A stretch of DNA of 64,000 nt from an uncultured Eubacteriales bacterium (GCA_934446675.1 CAKSEL010000004.1:62001-126000), one strand, 5' to 3'; shown: positions 43,058 through 51,480, numbered from the stretch's first letter. Numbers and translations are program-made. The notes: generated by a model not told the origin, from the letters alone.

Positions 43058-43369
43058 ACTGCAGCGCGTAGTGTTACATCATGTATAACATCGGCAAACA
43101 ATTAAATATCGTTATTTTGCACATTAAAACGCACCGATTTATATGCCGTGCAGGAAATTTGAAAATATTTTCTCTCGTTTTCTCAAAAATTCTCGCATAT
43201 ACTCTGTGTTTTGATGTTTTTTGTAAGATGTATACAAATTAGAGAGCGAAAATTTGGGAAGAAATAATCTTTTCTTTTTCAGAAAAATTTGGTATTATAT
43301 AGTAGATAATTCAGAAACTCTAAAATTGTTTAAAGTTACAGGTGTCTGATCTTTAGGAGGTTACAACAG
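43058..43369. other. Gap between metK and the MsmK-type gene
   Basis: 312 AT-rich bases. A probable promoter for the ATPase gene lies around 43280-43305 (TATTATATAG as -10, poor -35), followed by AGGAGG just before the ATG at 43370. No strong terminator for metK and no small gene could be supported. Confidence 0.4.
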
Positions 43370-44485
43370 ATGGCAAGTGTTTCGTTAAAGCACATTTTCA
43401 AAAGATATCCAGGCGGCGTTACAGCCGTAAACGATTTCTGCCTTGAAATCAAGGACAAGGAATTCATTATACTCGTAGGTCCTTCCGGCTGCGGCAAGTC
43501 AACCACTCTGCGTATGATTGCCGGACTTGAAGAAATTACCGAAGGCGAACTTTACATAGGCGACAGAATAGTAAACGACGTTGCGCCTAAGGACAGAGAC
43601 ATCGCGATGGTTTTCCAGAACTATGCTCTTTATCCGCATATGACAGTATTTGAAAACATGGCTTTCGGTCTTAAGCTCAGAAAAACACCGAAGGAAGAAA
43701 TAAAGAGACGCGTTGAAGAGGCAGGAAGAATCCTCGACATAAGCCACCTTCTCGACAGACGCCCGAAGGCTTTGTCCGGCGGTCAGAGACAGCGTGTTGC
43801 TCTCGGACGTGCCATTGTCCGCGAACCTAAGGTATTCCTTCTCGACGAACCGCTCTCAAACCTCGACGCAAAGCTCCGTGCTGCGATGAGAACCGAGATC
43901 ACAAAGCTTCATAAGAAGCTCGGTACAACCTTCATCTACGTTACGCATGACCAGGTAGAGGCTATGACCATGGCTTCGAGAATCGTCGTTATGAAAGACG
44001 GTATTATTCAGCAGGTCGATACTCCTCAGAACCTTTACGATCTGCCCTGCAACCTCTTCGTAGCAGGATTTATCGGAACTCCTCAGATGAACTTCATTCA
44101 TGCAAACCTCACCAAGGAAGGTTCCGACGTATTCGTTGAATTCGACGGCTGCAAGTTCAAGCTTCCGACCGAAAAGGCTCAGAATCCGGCGCTTGCGGAC
44201 TACTTCGGAAAAGAAGTTATCCTCGGCGTTCGTCCCGAATGTATCCACGACGAGCCTATGTACCTCTCCTCCCTTGAGGACTGGACAACAGACGTTCAGA
44301 TCGACGTTACAGAGCTTATGGGTGCTGAAATTTACCTTTACTTCACTCTCGGCGAGGACAACAACCTCATCGCAAGAGTATCTTCCAGAAGCAAGGCAAA
44401 GAGCGGCGACACCGTTAAGGTTGCGTTCGATATTTCTCACATTCACATTTTCGATAAAGACACCGAAAAGTGCATCGCACACTGA
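43370..44485 (+). CDS. Sugar ABC transporter ATP-binding protein, MsmK/UgpC type
   Basis: 371 residues: an ATPase domain with Walker A GPSGCGKSTTLRMIAGLE, Q-loop MVFQNYALYPHM, signature LSGGQRQRVALGRA, Walker B VFLLDEPLSNLDAKLR and switch His THDQVE, then a C-terminal TOBE regulatory domain (VILGVRPECIHDE). It has no adjacent permeases or binding protein. MsmK-type ATPases commonly serve several separate sugar importers, so a shared ATPase is the best reading. ATG 43370 follows AGGAGG; a terminator follows. Confidence 0.93.
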   Translation: MASVSLKHIFKRYPGGVTAVNDFCLEIKDKEFIILVGPSGCGKSTTLRMIAGLEEITEGELYIGDRIVNDVAPKDRDIAMVFQNYALYPHMTVFENMAFGLKLRKTPKEEIKRRVEEAGRILDISHLLDRRPKALSGGQRQRVALGRAIVREPKVFLLDEPLSNLDAKLRAAMRTEITKLHKKLGTTFIYVTHDQVEAMTMASRIVVMKDGIIQQVDTPQNLYDLPCNLFVAGFIGTPQMNFIHANLTKEGSDVFVEFDGCKFKLPTEKAQNPALADYFGKEVILGVRPECIHDEPMYLSSLEDWTTDVQIDVTELMGAEIYLYFTLGEDNNLIARVSSRSKAKSGDTVKVAFDISHIHIFDKDTEKCIAH

Positions 44486-44514
44486 TTATATTTGCAATAA
44501 TTACGGCAGGCTGC

Positions 44515-44540
44515 TTTTACGGCGGCTTGCCTTTCTTTTT
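44515..44540 (+). terminator. Terminator after MsmK-type gene
   Basis: GGCAGGCTGC-ttttac-GGCGGCTTGCC (one imperfect pair) followed by TTTCTTTTT. Confidence 0.8.
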
Positions 44541-44581
44541 AAATAGCCAAAGATACTGATTTTCGCGAAAGGAAAACAAAA

Positions 44582-45811
44582 ATGAAATACGTCATAATAA
44601 TAGGCGACGGAATGGCGGACTACAAAATCGAATCTATCGGCAACAAAACTCCGCTCATGGTTGCAAAAAAGCCGAGAATGGACTACATGGCGTCTCACGG
44701 CGTTATCGGATATTCCCACAACGTACCGGAAGGCATGGTCCCCGAAAGCGACACGGCAAACCTTGCGGTTATGGGATATGATCCAAAGATATACTCAAAG
44801 GGACGTTCTCCTCTTGAGGCGTTGAGCATGGGCATTGAAATGCAGCCCGACGAAACCGCATTCAGAATCAACACGGTTGCTCTTACGGAAAACGACTGCG
44901 ACTACGAACATCAGGTAATAATCGACCACGGTGCCGACGAGATACCGACAGAGGAATCGGCAGAGCTTATAAAAACTCTTGACAAGGAACTTGGCGACGA
45001 AAACCGCAAGTATTATCCCGGCGTAAGCTACCGCCACTGCCTTATATGGAAAAATGCACCCGAAATATTCCCGTTCATGCGTCCGCATGACATACTCGGC
45101 AAAACGATAGGCGAATATCTGCCGAGCGGCGAAATCGGCGCGCCGTATCTCGAAATAATGAAAAAGAGCTACGAGATATTAAAGAACCACCCCATAAACA
45201 TTGACAGAAAAAAGCGCGGACTTCTGCCCGCAAACTCGCTTTGGATATGGAGCCCCGGCAAAAAGCCGCAGCTCAAATCATTTGAAGAAAAGTACGGCAT
45301 AAAAGGCACCGTAATCTCGGCGGTTGACCTTATAAAGGGTATCGGAAAATGTGCAAAGATGAACGTCCCCGACATTGAGGGCGCAACCGGCAACATCAAC
45401 ACAAACTTCCACGGCAAGGCTGTCGCTGCGGTTGAGGCGCTCAGAAACGGCGACGATCTTGTATACGTCCATGTCGAAGCACCCGACGAATGCGGTCACA
45501 GAGCCGAGCTTGAAAACAAGATAAAGTCTATCGAGTACATCGACGAGCAGGTAATCGGATATATTGAGGACGAGCTGAAAAAGGACGGCGAAGAATACCG
45601 TTTTCTCATACTTCCCGACCACCCGACTCCCATTGCTCTCAGAACGCATACCATGGACGCCGTGCCTTACATCATGTACACAAGCACAAACGAAGTAAAC
45701 TCCGGCGCGCCTTGCTACGACGAACAGTTCGGCGTTGAGGATTCTGCGGTTCTCGGACTTAAAAACTACGACAAGGGCGAAAAAATCATGGACGATTTTC
45801 TCGGAAAATAA
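44582..45811 (+). CDS. Cofactor-independent phosphoglycerate mutase, archaeal (ApgM) type
   Basis: Interconverts 3- and 2-phosphoglycerate. 409 residues of the alkaline phosphatase fold: metal ligands in IIGDGMADY, the catalytic serine in PESDTANLAVMGYDP, HVEAPDECGHR and LPDHPTPIALRTHT. The length and motifs fit the ApgM group rather than the ~510-residue bacterial GpmI. Some members have been annotated as proposed homoserine kinases, so substrate assignment keeps some doubt. ATG 44582 follows GCGAAAGGA. Confidence 0.88.
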   Translation: MKYVIIIGDGMADYKIESIGNKTPLMVAKKPRMDYMASHGVIGYSHNVPEGMVPESDTANLAVMGYDPKIYSKGRSPLEALSMGIEMQPDETAFRINTVALTENDCDYEHQVIIDHGADEIPTEESAELIKTLDKELGDENRKYYPGVSYRHCLIWKNAPEIFPFMRPHDILGKTIGEYLPSGEIGAPYLEIMKKSYEILKNHPINIDRKKRGLLPANSLWIWSPGKKPQLKSFEEKYGIKGTVISAVDLIKGIGKCAKMNVPDIEGATGNINTNFHGKAVAAVEALRNGDDLVYVHVEAPDECGHRAELENKIKSIEYIDEQVIGYIEDELKKDGEEYRFLILPDHPTPIALRTHTMDAVPYIMYTSTNEVNSGAPCYDEQFGVEDSAVLGLKNYDKGEKIMDDFLGK

Positions 45812-45834
45812 AATTTTTAAGGAGGTAAACAAAC

Positions 45835-45999
45835 ATGGAAAACACAGTTTTTTCGGTTATAATTATGCTCATGTTTGCCGTTGTCGGCTTTTTTGCCGGA
45901 GCATTTTTAGACAACAACGCTTTCAGCGGTGCAATTCTGTTTGCGCTTATTTCCGGAATTGCCTGCATTGTTCATGCGATTGAAAGCAAAAAGCAGTAA
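45835..45999 (+). CDS. 54-residue two-helix membrane protein
   Basis: ATG 45835 has an excellent AAGGAGG site 8 bases upstream and lies 23 bases after the phosphoglycerate mutase gene. The product has two membrane helices (residues about 5-25 and 31-48) joined by a short DNNAF turn, and a lysine-rich end (ESKKQ). A strong terminator follows. The family is not recognised. The ribosome binding site and position make it a likely real gene. Confidence 0.7.
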   Translation: MENTVFSVIIMLMFAVVGFFAGAFLDNNAFSGAILFALISGIACIVHAIESKKQ

Positions 46000-46031
46000 A
46001 CCGCATAAATTCAAGTAAAAATAATGCAAAA

Positions 46032-46077
46032 TCTCCCGTGTCCGGTACGCATATGTACTCACGGGAGATAATTTTTT
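46032..46077. terminator. Terminator between convergent genes
   Basis: TCTCCCGTG...CACGGGAGA with an inner GTAC-gcatat-GTAC hairpin, followed by TAATTTTTT on the plus strand. Confidence 0.85.
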
Positions 46078-46122
46078 GCTTACAAAGCAGCACAATCTAT
46101 AAATTTGGATTGCATAAAGCTC

Positions 46123-46452
46123 TTACTGTTCCACAACAGACTTATAATAGTTTCCGAAATCCGCAAGAGCGTCAATGATCGGCAGCATCTGCCGTCCAAG
46201 CTCAGTCAGCCCGTACTCAACTCTCGGCGGAAGTTCCATGTAGTCGCGCCTGTACGCAAGCCCGTCGTCTATCATCTGTCGCAGGCTGTCTGTCAGCACT
46301 TTCTGGGATATTCCGTCAAGATCTCTCTGCAGTTCATTAAATCTCCACGGGCGCGCTTTAAGATTACGCAGTATAAGCAGTTTCCATTTCCCGCCGATAA
46401 GAGATACGGCTGTCGCAACCGGACACGCCGGCAATTCCTGTTTTGTTTTCAT
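46123..46452 (-). CDS. HxlR-family transcriptional regulator
   Basis: 109-residue winged helix of the HxlR/MarR-like family: CPVATAVSLIGGKWKLLILRNL, RFNELQRDLDGISQKVLTDSLRQM and the beta wing YRRDYMELPPRVEYGLTELG. The N-terminal Cys in ACPVA is where thiol- or quinone-sensing members have their reactive residue. ATG 46452 follows GAGAGGTGAAG. It is divergent from a cupin gene that it probably controls. Its leader is filled by a hairpin cluster able to form a four-way junction. Confidence 0.9.
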   Translation of the reverse strand: MKTKQELPACPVATAVSLIGGKWKLLILRNLKARPWRFNELQRDLDGISQKVLTDSLRQMIDDGLAYRRDYMELPPRVEYGLTELGRQMLPIIDALADFGNYYKSVVEQ

Positions 46453-46487
46453 TGCTTCTTCACCTCTCAGATATATTACACCATGAA

Positions 46488-46603
46488 GCAAAATGCTTGC
46501 TTGCAATGGCATTTTGCAAAACCGTCAATTTCGCAGCCGCCGAACGGCGGAGGCGGCAACGCCGCCAAAGGCTTGCGAAGCAAGGCTTTCTGCGTATATT
46601 ATA
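46488..46603 (-). promoter_or_regulatory. hxlR-type gene -10 box and hairpin cluster with four-way junction
   Basis: A TATAAT on the minus strand (46598-46603) is followed at once by a dense set of palindromes: outer CGCAG/CTGCG (46532-46536 with 46590-46594) enclosing AAAGCCTTGC-ttc-GCAAGCCTTT (one mismatch), GGCGGC-gtt-GCCGCC and CCGCCG-tt-CGGCGG with only one unpaired base. Then comes GCAAAATGC-12-GCATTTTGC (46488-46517). No strong -35 is seen. The outer stem may overlap the transcription start, so an RNA role is not certain; a palindromic insertion is the alternative. Confidence 0.6.
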
Positions 46604-46633
46604 ACACACATTTGTAAAAAAGTATACAGTAAC

Positions 46634-46676
46634 AAAAAAGTGCGTACTTGTTTTTATATGTACACCGTGATACAAT
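46634..46676 (+). promoter_or_regulatory. Cupin gene promoter with candidate HxlR operator
   Basis: TTGTTT (46648-46653), 17-base spacer, TACAAT (46671-46676). An imperfect palindrome AAAAAAGT-gcgt-ACTTGTTTTT overlaps the -35 box and is of the AAGT/ACTT type bound by HxlR-like regulators. Confidence 0.5.
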
Positions 46677-46723
46677 ACAATCAAGCAAAGGACATTTGCA
46701 AAACACACACGGAGGTATTCACC

Positions 46724-47077
46724 ATGAAAAACTACACCAAAACAAACATAGGCAACGAAGGCAGAACTGAGCTTCACGAAAAACTCGCGCTTACCGGCGC
46801 AGAAATCAGCATAAACAATCTTCCGGCAGGAGCAGGCGTTCCGTTCGTTCACTCACACAAGACCAACGAAGAGATTTACGGCGTCATTTCCGGCAAAGGC
46901 AAGGTTGTTATTGACGGAGACGAAATTGAGCTTAATGCAGGCGACTGGCTCAAAATTTCACCTGCCGCAAAGCGTCAGTTCTCGGCAGCGGCTGACAGCG
47001 GAATTACTTTTGTCTGTATTCAGGTAAAAGAGAACTCTCTCGGCGGATTTACAGCGGACGACGCTGTTGTATATTAA
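46724..47077 (+). CDS. Small single-domain cupin protein
   Basis: 117 residues. The two cupin motifs are FVHSHKTNEEIYGVISGKG (metal ligands H, H, E) and the later GDWLKISPAAKRQF. Small cupins of this kind occur widely next to HxlR or MarR regulators; enzymatic activity (isomerase, dioxygenase or simple binding) cannot be told. ATG 46724 follows GGAGG. It is divergent from the HxlR-type gene. Confidence 0.85.
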   Translation: MKNYTKTNIGNEGRTELHEKLALTGAEISINNLPAGAGVPFVHSHKTNEEIYGVISGKGKVVIDGDEIELNAGDWLKISPAAKRQFSAAADSGITFVCIQVKENSLGGFTADDAVVY

Positions 47078-47095
47078 TCGGACAACAAAAATAAT

Positions 47096-47135
47096 GAGCA
47101 TGGTTACGGTAAATTCCGCAGCTATGCTCTTTTTT
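47096..47135. terminator. Bidirectional terminator after cupin gene
   Basis: GAGCATGG...GCTATGCTC with a long loop, followed by TTTTTTATG on plus and ATTATTTTTG on minus, between convergent genes. Confidence 0.75.
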
Positions 47136-47163
47136 ATGCTTATGTAAATTAAAAGGTGCGCAT

Positions 47164-47700
47164 TTATTGCTTTTCAAGCGCGGAGATCACTTCGTCCAGA
47201 TCTTCGGCAAAGCATATTCCCTCCTGGCGTTCTTTTGACGACAGACCTTTGTCTATCATCTTGTCAAGCAACGCTTTAAGGCTGTCGTAATATCCGTTCA
47301 GATTATAGAGAATACACGGTGCGTCAAGCTGTTTTAAGGACACCTTTGACATAACCTCGGATATTTCCTCAAGCGTTCCGGTTCCGCCGGGAAAGGCGAT
47401 AAAAGCGTCGCCGAGTTCTATCATCTTTGCTTTTCTTTCCGACATACCGCGCGTCACTATAAGCTCTGTCAGGTCGTCATACAAAAAGCCCATATCCACA
47501 AAAAACTGCGGTTCGACGCCCGTCACTTTTCCGCCCGAATTCAAAACGCTTTCGGCAATCTCGCCCATAAGTCCGTTTTTCGAGCCGCCGTAAACAAGTG
47601 AATGTCCGTTTGTTCCTATCCAGTGTCCAAGCTCTCTTGCCGCTTTTAGCAAAGCAGGATCATTACCCTCGTTCGCCCCGAGATAAACCGTAATATTCAT
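47164..47700 (-). CDS. LOG-family protein (TIGR00730 type)
   Basis: 178-residue Rossmann-fold protein with the two LOG signatures: VYGGSKNGLMGEIAESV and PGGTGTLEEISEV. Characterised members cleave the ribose-phosphate from nucleoside monophosphates (cytokinin-type phosphoribohydrolases); the physiological substrate in clostridia is unclear. ATG 47700 starts the frame. It heads a set of small minus-strand genes that appear independent of one another. Confidence 0.9.
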   Translation of the reverse strand: MNITVYLGANEGNDPALLKAARELGHWIGTNGHSLVYGGSKNGLMGEIAESVLNSGGKVTGVEPQFFVDMGFLYDDLTELIVTRGMSERKAKMIELGDAFIAFPGGTGTLEEISEVMSKVSLKQLDAPCILYNLNGYYDSLKALLDKMIDKGLSSKERQEGICFAEDLDEVISALEKQ

Positions 47701-47782
47701 TTAAAATCAACCTTTCCAAACAATACAAAAACATTCAATGCTGCGTCTGCAATCATAACAGTTACATTTGCGGCGCCGTATC

Positions 47783-48091
47783 TTAACACTCCCAAAGCTG
47801 AAGTTTAAGGTCTACATTTCCGTTTGCCTTAAAAGTCACCCCCTCAGCCTCAAGCAGCCCTCTCTGCTCCTGCCAGCCGGGAACCAATCTTCCGCAGTGA
47901 TTTACAACCCGATGGCACGGATAATCTCCGTAAAACTCTGCCATGCTTAATACCTTTCCCACAAGCCTGGAATTGTTATCTCTGCCGACAAGCTTTGCTA
48001 TCTGGCCATAGGTTGCCGTTTTTCCGCAGGGTATTTCGCTTACAACGGACAGTATTTCATAAATCAAATTTGTGTCGGATATTTTACTCAT
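47783..48091 (-). CDS. Short MGMT-family DNA alkyltransferase-like protein
   Basis: 102 residues covering only the C-terminal DNA-binding domain of O6-methylguanine methyltransferase: TYGQIAKLVGRDNNSRLVGKVL and the active-site block YPCHRVVNHCGRLVPGW. The PCHR cysteine is retained, so direct alkyl transfer is possible, unlike alkyltransferase-like proteins in which the Cys is replaced. The N-terminal domain is absent, as in other short MGMT-family proteins. Confidence 0.87.
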   Translation of the reverse strand: MSKISDTNLIYEILSVVSEIPCGKTATYGQIAKLVGRDNNSRLVGKVLSMAEFYGDYPCHRVVNHCGRLVPGWQEQRGLLEAEGVTFKANGNVDLKLQLWEC

Positions 48092-48112
48092 TTTGTCATT
48101 ATCCCCCAGCTT

Positions 48113-48598
48113 TTAAGTATGTTTTTGCAAATCCGGCATATAGAGAAAACTGTCCCTGTCGGGATATGAGTACGGCACGGGCAATTCATCTTTGCTTATT
48201 CTGCGAAATCCGTTCTTTTCATAAAATTTATGCGATACGCACGCAACCGACGGCGTATCCAGTATGATGTGTCTGACGCCGGCGTTCTCTGCAAATTCAA
48301 GCAGTTTATTATACAGTGCAAGTCCGACTTTCTGCGAACGGAACTCTTTTTTTACAAAAAACTTTTTCATTACGGCACAATTACGCTCTTTCATCATAAG
48401 TCCGAGAGTTCCGATAACATTTCCGTCCGACAATGCAAGCCAGAATTCACCGCCGTTCTGACGATAACTTGCTTCTATATCGAGCAAATCAGGCTGCTCT
48501 ATGAGCGTCAGTCCGATTTTTGCTTCGTTATTCTGAATATCAAGAATCAGCGACACAATTTCTTTATCATATTTTCCGCTGTATGTTTCTATATGCAA
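48113..48598 (-). CDS. GNAT-family N-acetyltransferase
   Basis: 161 residues. The acetyl-CoA-binding segment is MKKFFVKKEFRSQKVGLALYNKLLEFA, with the late SHKFYEKNGFRRI motif. Substrate unknown. It is the first of three GNAT genes in a row that differ clearly in sequence, so they are not recent duplicates. Confidence 0.85.
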   Translation of the reverse strand: MHIETYSGKYDKEIVSLILDIQNNEAKIGLTLIEQPDLLDIEASYRQNGGEFWLALSDGNVIGTLGLMMKERNCAVMKKFFVKKEFRSQKVGLALYNKLLEFAENAGVRHIILDTPSVACVSHKFYEKNGFRRISKDELPVPYSYPDRDSFLYMPDLQKHT

Positions 48599-48635
48599 TC
48601 TTAAAACACCTCAAAATTAATCTTATACAAACATT

Positions 48636-49076
48636 CTACGAAAGTTTCATATACAAAAGCGGATAAGGATTTCCCTGTTCGTCGGTTTTTGTTCTTTTAA
48701 AAGTTTCAAAGCCCATATGCTCATAAAATCCGGCAGCTTGCGGGTTTTGTTCGTTTACAGCAACCTCATTTACCCCGTAATTTTCAATGCCGTATCTTAA
48801 AAGCCGTTTTCCGAGACCCTTGCCGCGCTCATTTGGTGACAAAAACAGCATTTCCAGACGGTTATCCTGCGTTCCCATAAATGCTATCGGTTCTCCGGAA
48901 CGGTTTTCGGCAATTATCAAGTGCTGCACGCCGCAAAGAGCTTTCGGAACATATTTTTTGATACTGCTTATTTCTTCATCGGAGAGAAAAAGGTGAGTTT
49001 CGCGCACCGAGGCTTCCCAAACGTTCAAAAGCGGCGTCAGCAGAGACGTTCTGTCATGTACTTCGTATATTTTCAT
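48636..49076 (-). CDS. GNAT-family N-acetyltransferase
   Basis: 146 residues with acetyl-CoA-binding LEMLFLSPNERGKGLGKRLL and the C-terminal QAAGFYEHMGFETFKRT. The ending FKRTKTDEQGNPYPLLYMKL is typical of YjaB-like acetyltransferases. Substrate unknown. Confidence 0.85.
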   Translation of the reverse strand: MKIYEVHDRTSLLTPLLNVWEASVRETHLFLSDEEISSIKKYVPKALCGVQHLIIAENRSGEPIAFMGTQDNRLEMLFLSPNERGKGLGKRLLRYGIENYGVNEVAVNEQNPQAAGFYEHMGFETFKRTKTDEQGNPYPLLYMKLS

Positions 49077-49149
49077 TGTTTCACCTTATGTCTGATTATA
49101 CCTCAGGTAAAAAACTTGTCTGTAACGGTATTTTTACGCGGTTGTAAAT

Positions 49150-49686
49150 TTACGCTTTCTCATTCAGCACGGCATATTCAAGCTCGTCTTCCCAGTGTAC
49201 GCCATCCGACTTCACATATCTGCATTTCTGTATGTAATGCGCCTCTCTGCGCATTGCGCATTTTTCCATTACTTTCCATGAGGCGATATTATCAGGGTGG
49301 CAAAGCGCATAAACGCGGTGTACTTTTAATTCTTCAAAGCAATATTTAATCAGCGCTTTTGCCGTCTCCGCGGCATAGCCTTTTCCCCACTCGCCCTTTA
49401 AAAGCATCCAGCCTATCATTGCGGATTCCTCGTCATAGTTACGGGTAATCTCGGCTCTGCCTATCTTTTGGTTTGTCAGTTTATTTATTACTGCCATTTC
49501 ATAATTTATCTGCGGCACTTTTCTCCACCCTGCCGTGATTTTTGCAAGGTGATCTTTTGCCGCGTCAATATCCATTACCGGCAGCGGCATATATTTCATT
49601 ATTTCTTCGTCAGAGTAAAGCTTAAAAATGATGTCAAGATCATCGTTGTCAAAAGCTCTTAAAATGAGACGTTCTGTTTCTATCAT
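49150..49686 (-). CDS. RimJ/RimL-type GNAT acetyltransferase
   Basis: 178 residues beginning MIETERLILRAFDNDDLDII, typical of the RimJ/RimL-like group that acetylates protein N-termini or small amines. The acetyl-CoA loop is GWMLLKGEWGKGYAAETAKAL and the C-terminal motif NIASWKVMEKCAMRREA. ATG 49686 follows AAAAGGAAG. It is divergent from the XRE/ankyrin-like gene. Confidence 0.87.
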   Translation of the reverse strand: MIETERLILRAFDNDDLDIIFKLYSDEEIMKYMPLPVMDIDAAKDHLAKITAGWRKVPQINYEMAVINKLTNQKIGRAEITRNYDEESAMIGWMLLKGEWGKGYAAETAKALIKYCFEELKVHRVYALCHPDNIASWKVMEKCAMRREAHYIQKCRYVKSDGVHWEDELEYAVLNEKA

Positions 49687-50067
49687 AAAATTCTTCCTTT
49701 TGAACATATACGATTTTATTATACAGATAAAGAGGTACAAACTGAACAACACGCGGTTAAAACTGTGTTGATTTTAAAGATCTTTTGACAAATTCATCAA
49801 TTCAAAATTGCACTCCGCAGCAAAATCATAAAAATCCTATTTTGCAAATATGCTTTGTCAAAATAATTGTAACACATTTTTCCGGTTTCTTCAATATATA
49901 AAATCCCTCTTTTTCTGCACAGAAAATTTGTACGGCTCGTTATGACATATGCAAATTGCATATGTTCTTATTTTTGGTTTTTTAGTTATTCGTTTGGCAT
50001 ATGCAATTTAGAGATAGACAGCGCCCGGACATTATAGTATAATAACCGTGAAAGTGAGGTATACAAT
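49687..50067. promoter_or_regulatory. Gap with palindromic operator-like sites and promoter
   Basis: CATATGCAAATTGCATATG (49946-49964) is a perfect palindrome. A half-site CATATGCAA recurs at 49998-50006, just before a promoter TAGACA (50015-50020), 17-base spacer, TATAAT (50038-50043). A related GCAAATATGC lies at 49844-49853. The layout suggests an operator pair for a regulator, possibly the HTH protein encoded next. Most of the rest is plain AT-rich sequence. Confidence 0.6.
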
Positions 50068-51306
50068 ATGTTTAAGATCAACAGAGAAGAAATCGGGAAT
50101 TACATTTCAAAAAGGATTTCCGATAATTCCACCAAATTCAAAAGCGACAGAGATTTTTGCCGTGAGTGGCTGAAACTAAACAATGAGGAAATAAATCCAG
50201 ACAACATCCAAAACAAAGCCAACAAATTGTCACAGATAAAAAAGGGTACCAAAGGAATTCAGATTGATGATTTACCGGCTTTCTCCGAACTGCTCGGAGT
50301 ATCATTTGAGCAAATTCTCAGCGCCGGAAATTCAGGGAAGGCAAACGAAAAAAGAATGACAAATTATTACATAGCACAATCGCACAGTCAACAGGAATGG
50401 CAGGAATACATAGACAGAGAAGACAAGCCTATTTTGTGCAAAGACGAATTCGGCATAAACATCATTGAATACGCTATACAATTTCAAAACTATGATTTTC
50501 TAAAATTTCTGACAGAAAAAGGCTATATATGGTTTGACAGCCAGAAAGATGAAGACTATGTCACAACTTTCGGTGCAGGAACAAGCATTCAGAAAATCAA
50601 CTTTGAAGACCGCGGAAACGGCATATTTGTACGCACCCCCGACATGAATGATATGGAATACAAATTAGCAACCGAGGATCAGCTCAGAATGTATATGATA
50701 GCACTCGCCTGCGACAACGGGGATACTGATATGCTGGAAAAATTGCGTGCCAGAGAAATTCCCGGGCTATACTACATGGCACATTATTTGTCGTGCTCGC
50801 ATCCCGACATTAATGCAAGTTATAATGAGGCTGCCAAGAGTGCCGTGAAGAGAATCGCAAAATCAAGACACAAAGAAATTTTAGAATACTTCACCGACAG
50901 TTTTGAAGTACGAGATCATGTCAAGTATAACGACGGCAGCAAGAGAAAACACGTTTTTGTCTACCCGTTTATTTCTCAATTATTAGATTATTTAATATCA
51001 TATAACAGTCGTTTTACAGATATGGCGCTGAAAAAAATGATTGAATATAACAATTCCGTTTACGATAAACTGAAAAAACTGATCAAAAATTCGACAGAAA
51101 ACGGATGTTACACCGGCGACAGCTGGAAAAAGGAGCTTGACTTTTATAAAAACGGAAACATCGTAAGTTTCAGAGATACATATGCCGTTACCGGTATCAT
51201 TACGAATATTGCGAATGCAACAAAGACATCAAAGAATCCCGAAACCAACAAACTGATTGATGAACTGCATAAAACATATGATCAAATCAGGCATTTAGGA
51301 AGGTGA
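50068..51306 (+). CDS. XRE-type HTH protein with ankyrin-like region
   Basis: 412 residues. The first ~95 contain a helix-turn-helix of XRE type (KANKLSQIKKGTKGIQIDDLPAFSELLGVSFEQILSA). A region from about 130 looks like ankyrin-type helical repeats (DEFGINIIEYAIQFQNYDFLKFLTEKGYIWF). The C-terminal third is Lys-rich and helical with no family I recognise. Base and codon use is more AT-rich than the flanking housekeeping genes, suggesting acquisition. It is followed within 4 bases by a broken micro-gene and then by a membrane-anchored protein, perhaps one unit. Confidence 0.65.
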   Translation: MFKINREEIGNYISKRISDNSTKFKSDRDFCREWLKLNNEEINPDNIQNKANKLSQIKKGTKGIQIDDLPAFSELLGVSFEQILSAGNSGKANEKRMTNYYIAQSHSQQEWQEYIDREDKPILCKDEFGINIIEYAIQFQNYDFLKFLTEKGYIWFDSQKDEDYVTTFGAGTSIQKINFEDRGNGIFVRTPDMNDMEYKLATEDQLRMYMIALACDNGDTDMLEKLRAREIPGLYYMAHYLSCSHPDINASYNEAAKSAVKRIAKSRHKEILEYFTDSFEVRDHVKYNDGSKRKHVFVYPFISQLLDYLISYNSRFTDMALKKMIEYNNSVYDKLKKLIKNSTENGCYTGDSWKKELDFYKNGNIVSFRDTYAVTGIITNIANATKTSKNPETNKLIDELHKTYDQIRHLGR

Positions 51307-51310
51307 TTTC

Positions 51311-51480
51311 ATGACCGGAACATTCTTTGATTTTGACGATGGTGACTTTGCATACTTAATATGGCAATTGATTCTGAAGGAAATATGCTGCTACGCATAG
51401 CCGATAACATGGCCATGGATATAGAAACCGGCGATTTCCATATCGTTTCCGGCTGGAATGACGGCGAAGATGACTGCTGA
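51311..51480 (+). pseudogene. Small acidic protein gene broken by a single-base frameshift
   Basis: ATG 51311, behind AGGTG, opens MTGTFFDFDDGDFAYL and then runs into a stop after 29 codons. In another frame, ATG 51361 continues naturally with MAIDSEGNMLLRIADNMAMD, ending at TGA 51480. Adding one base near 51355-51360 (for example TTAAATATG for TTAATATG) would fuse them into a single ~56-residue acidic protein. Either a real one-base deletion, a sequencing error or two overlapping peptides explains this; the first two are favoured. Confidence 0.6.
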
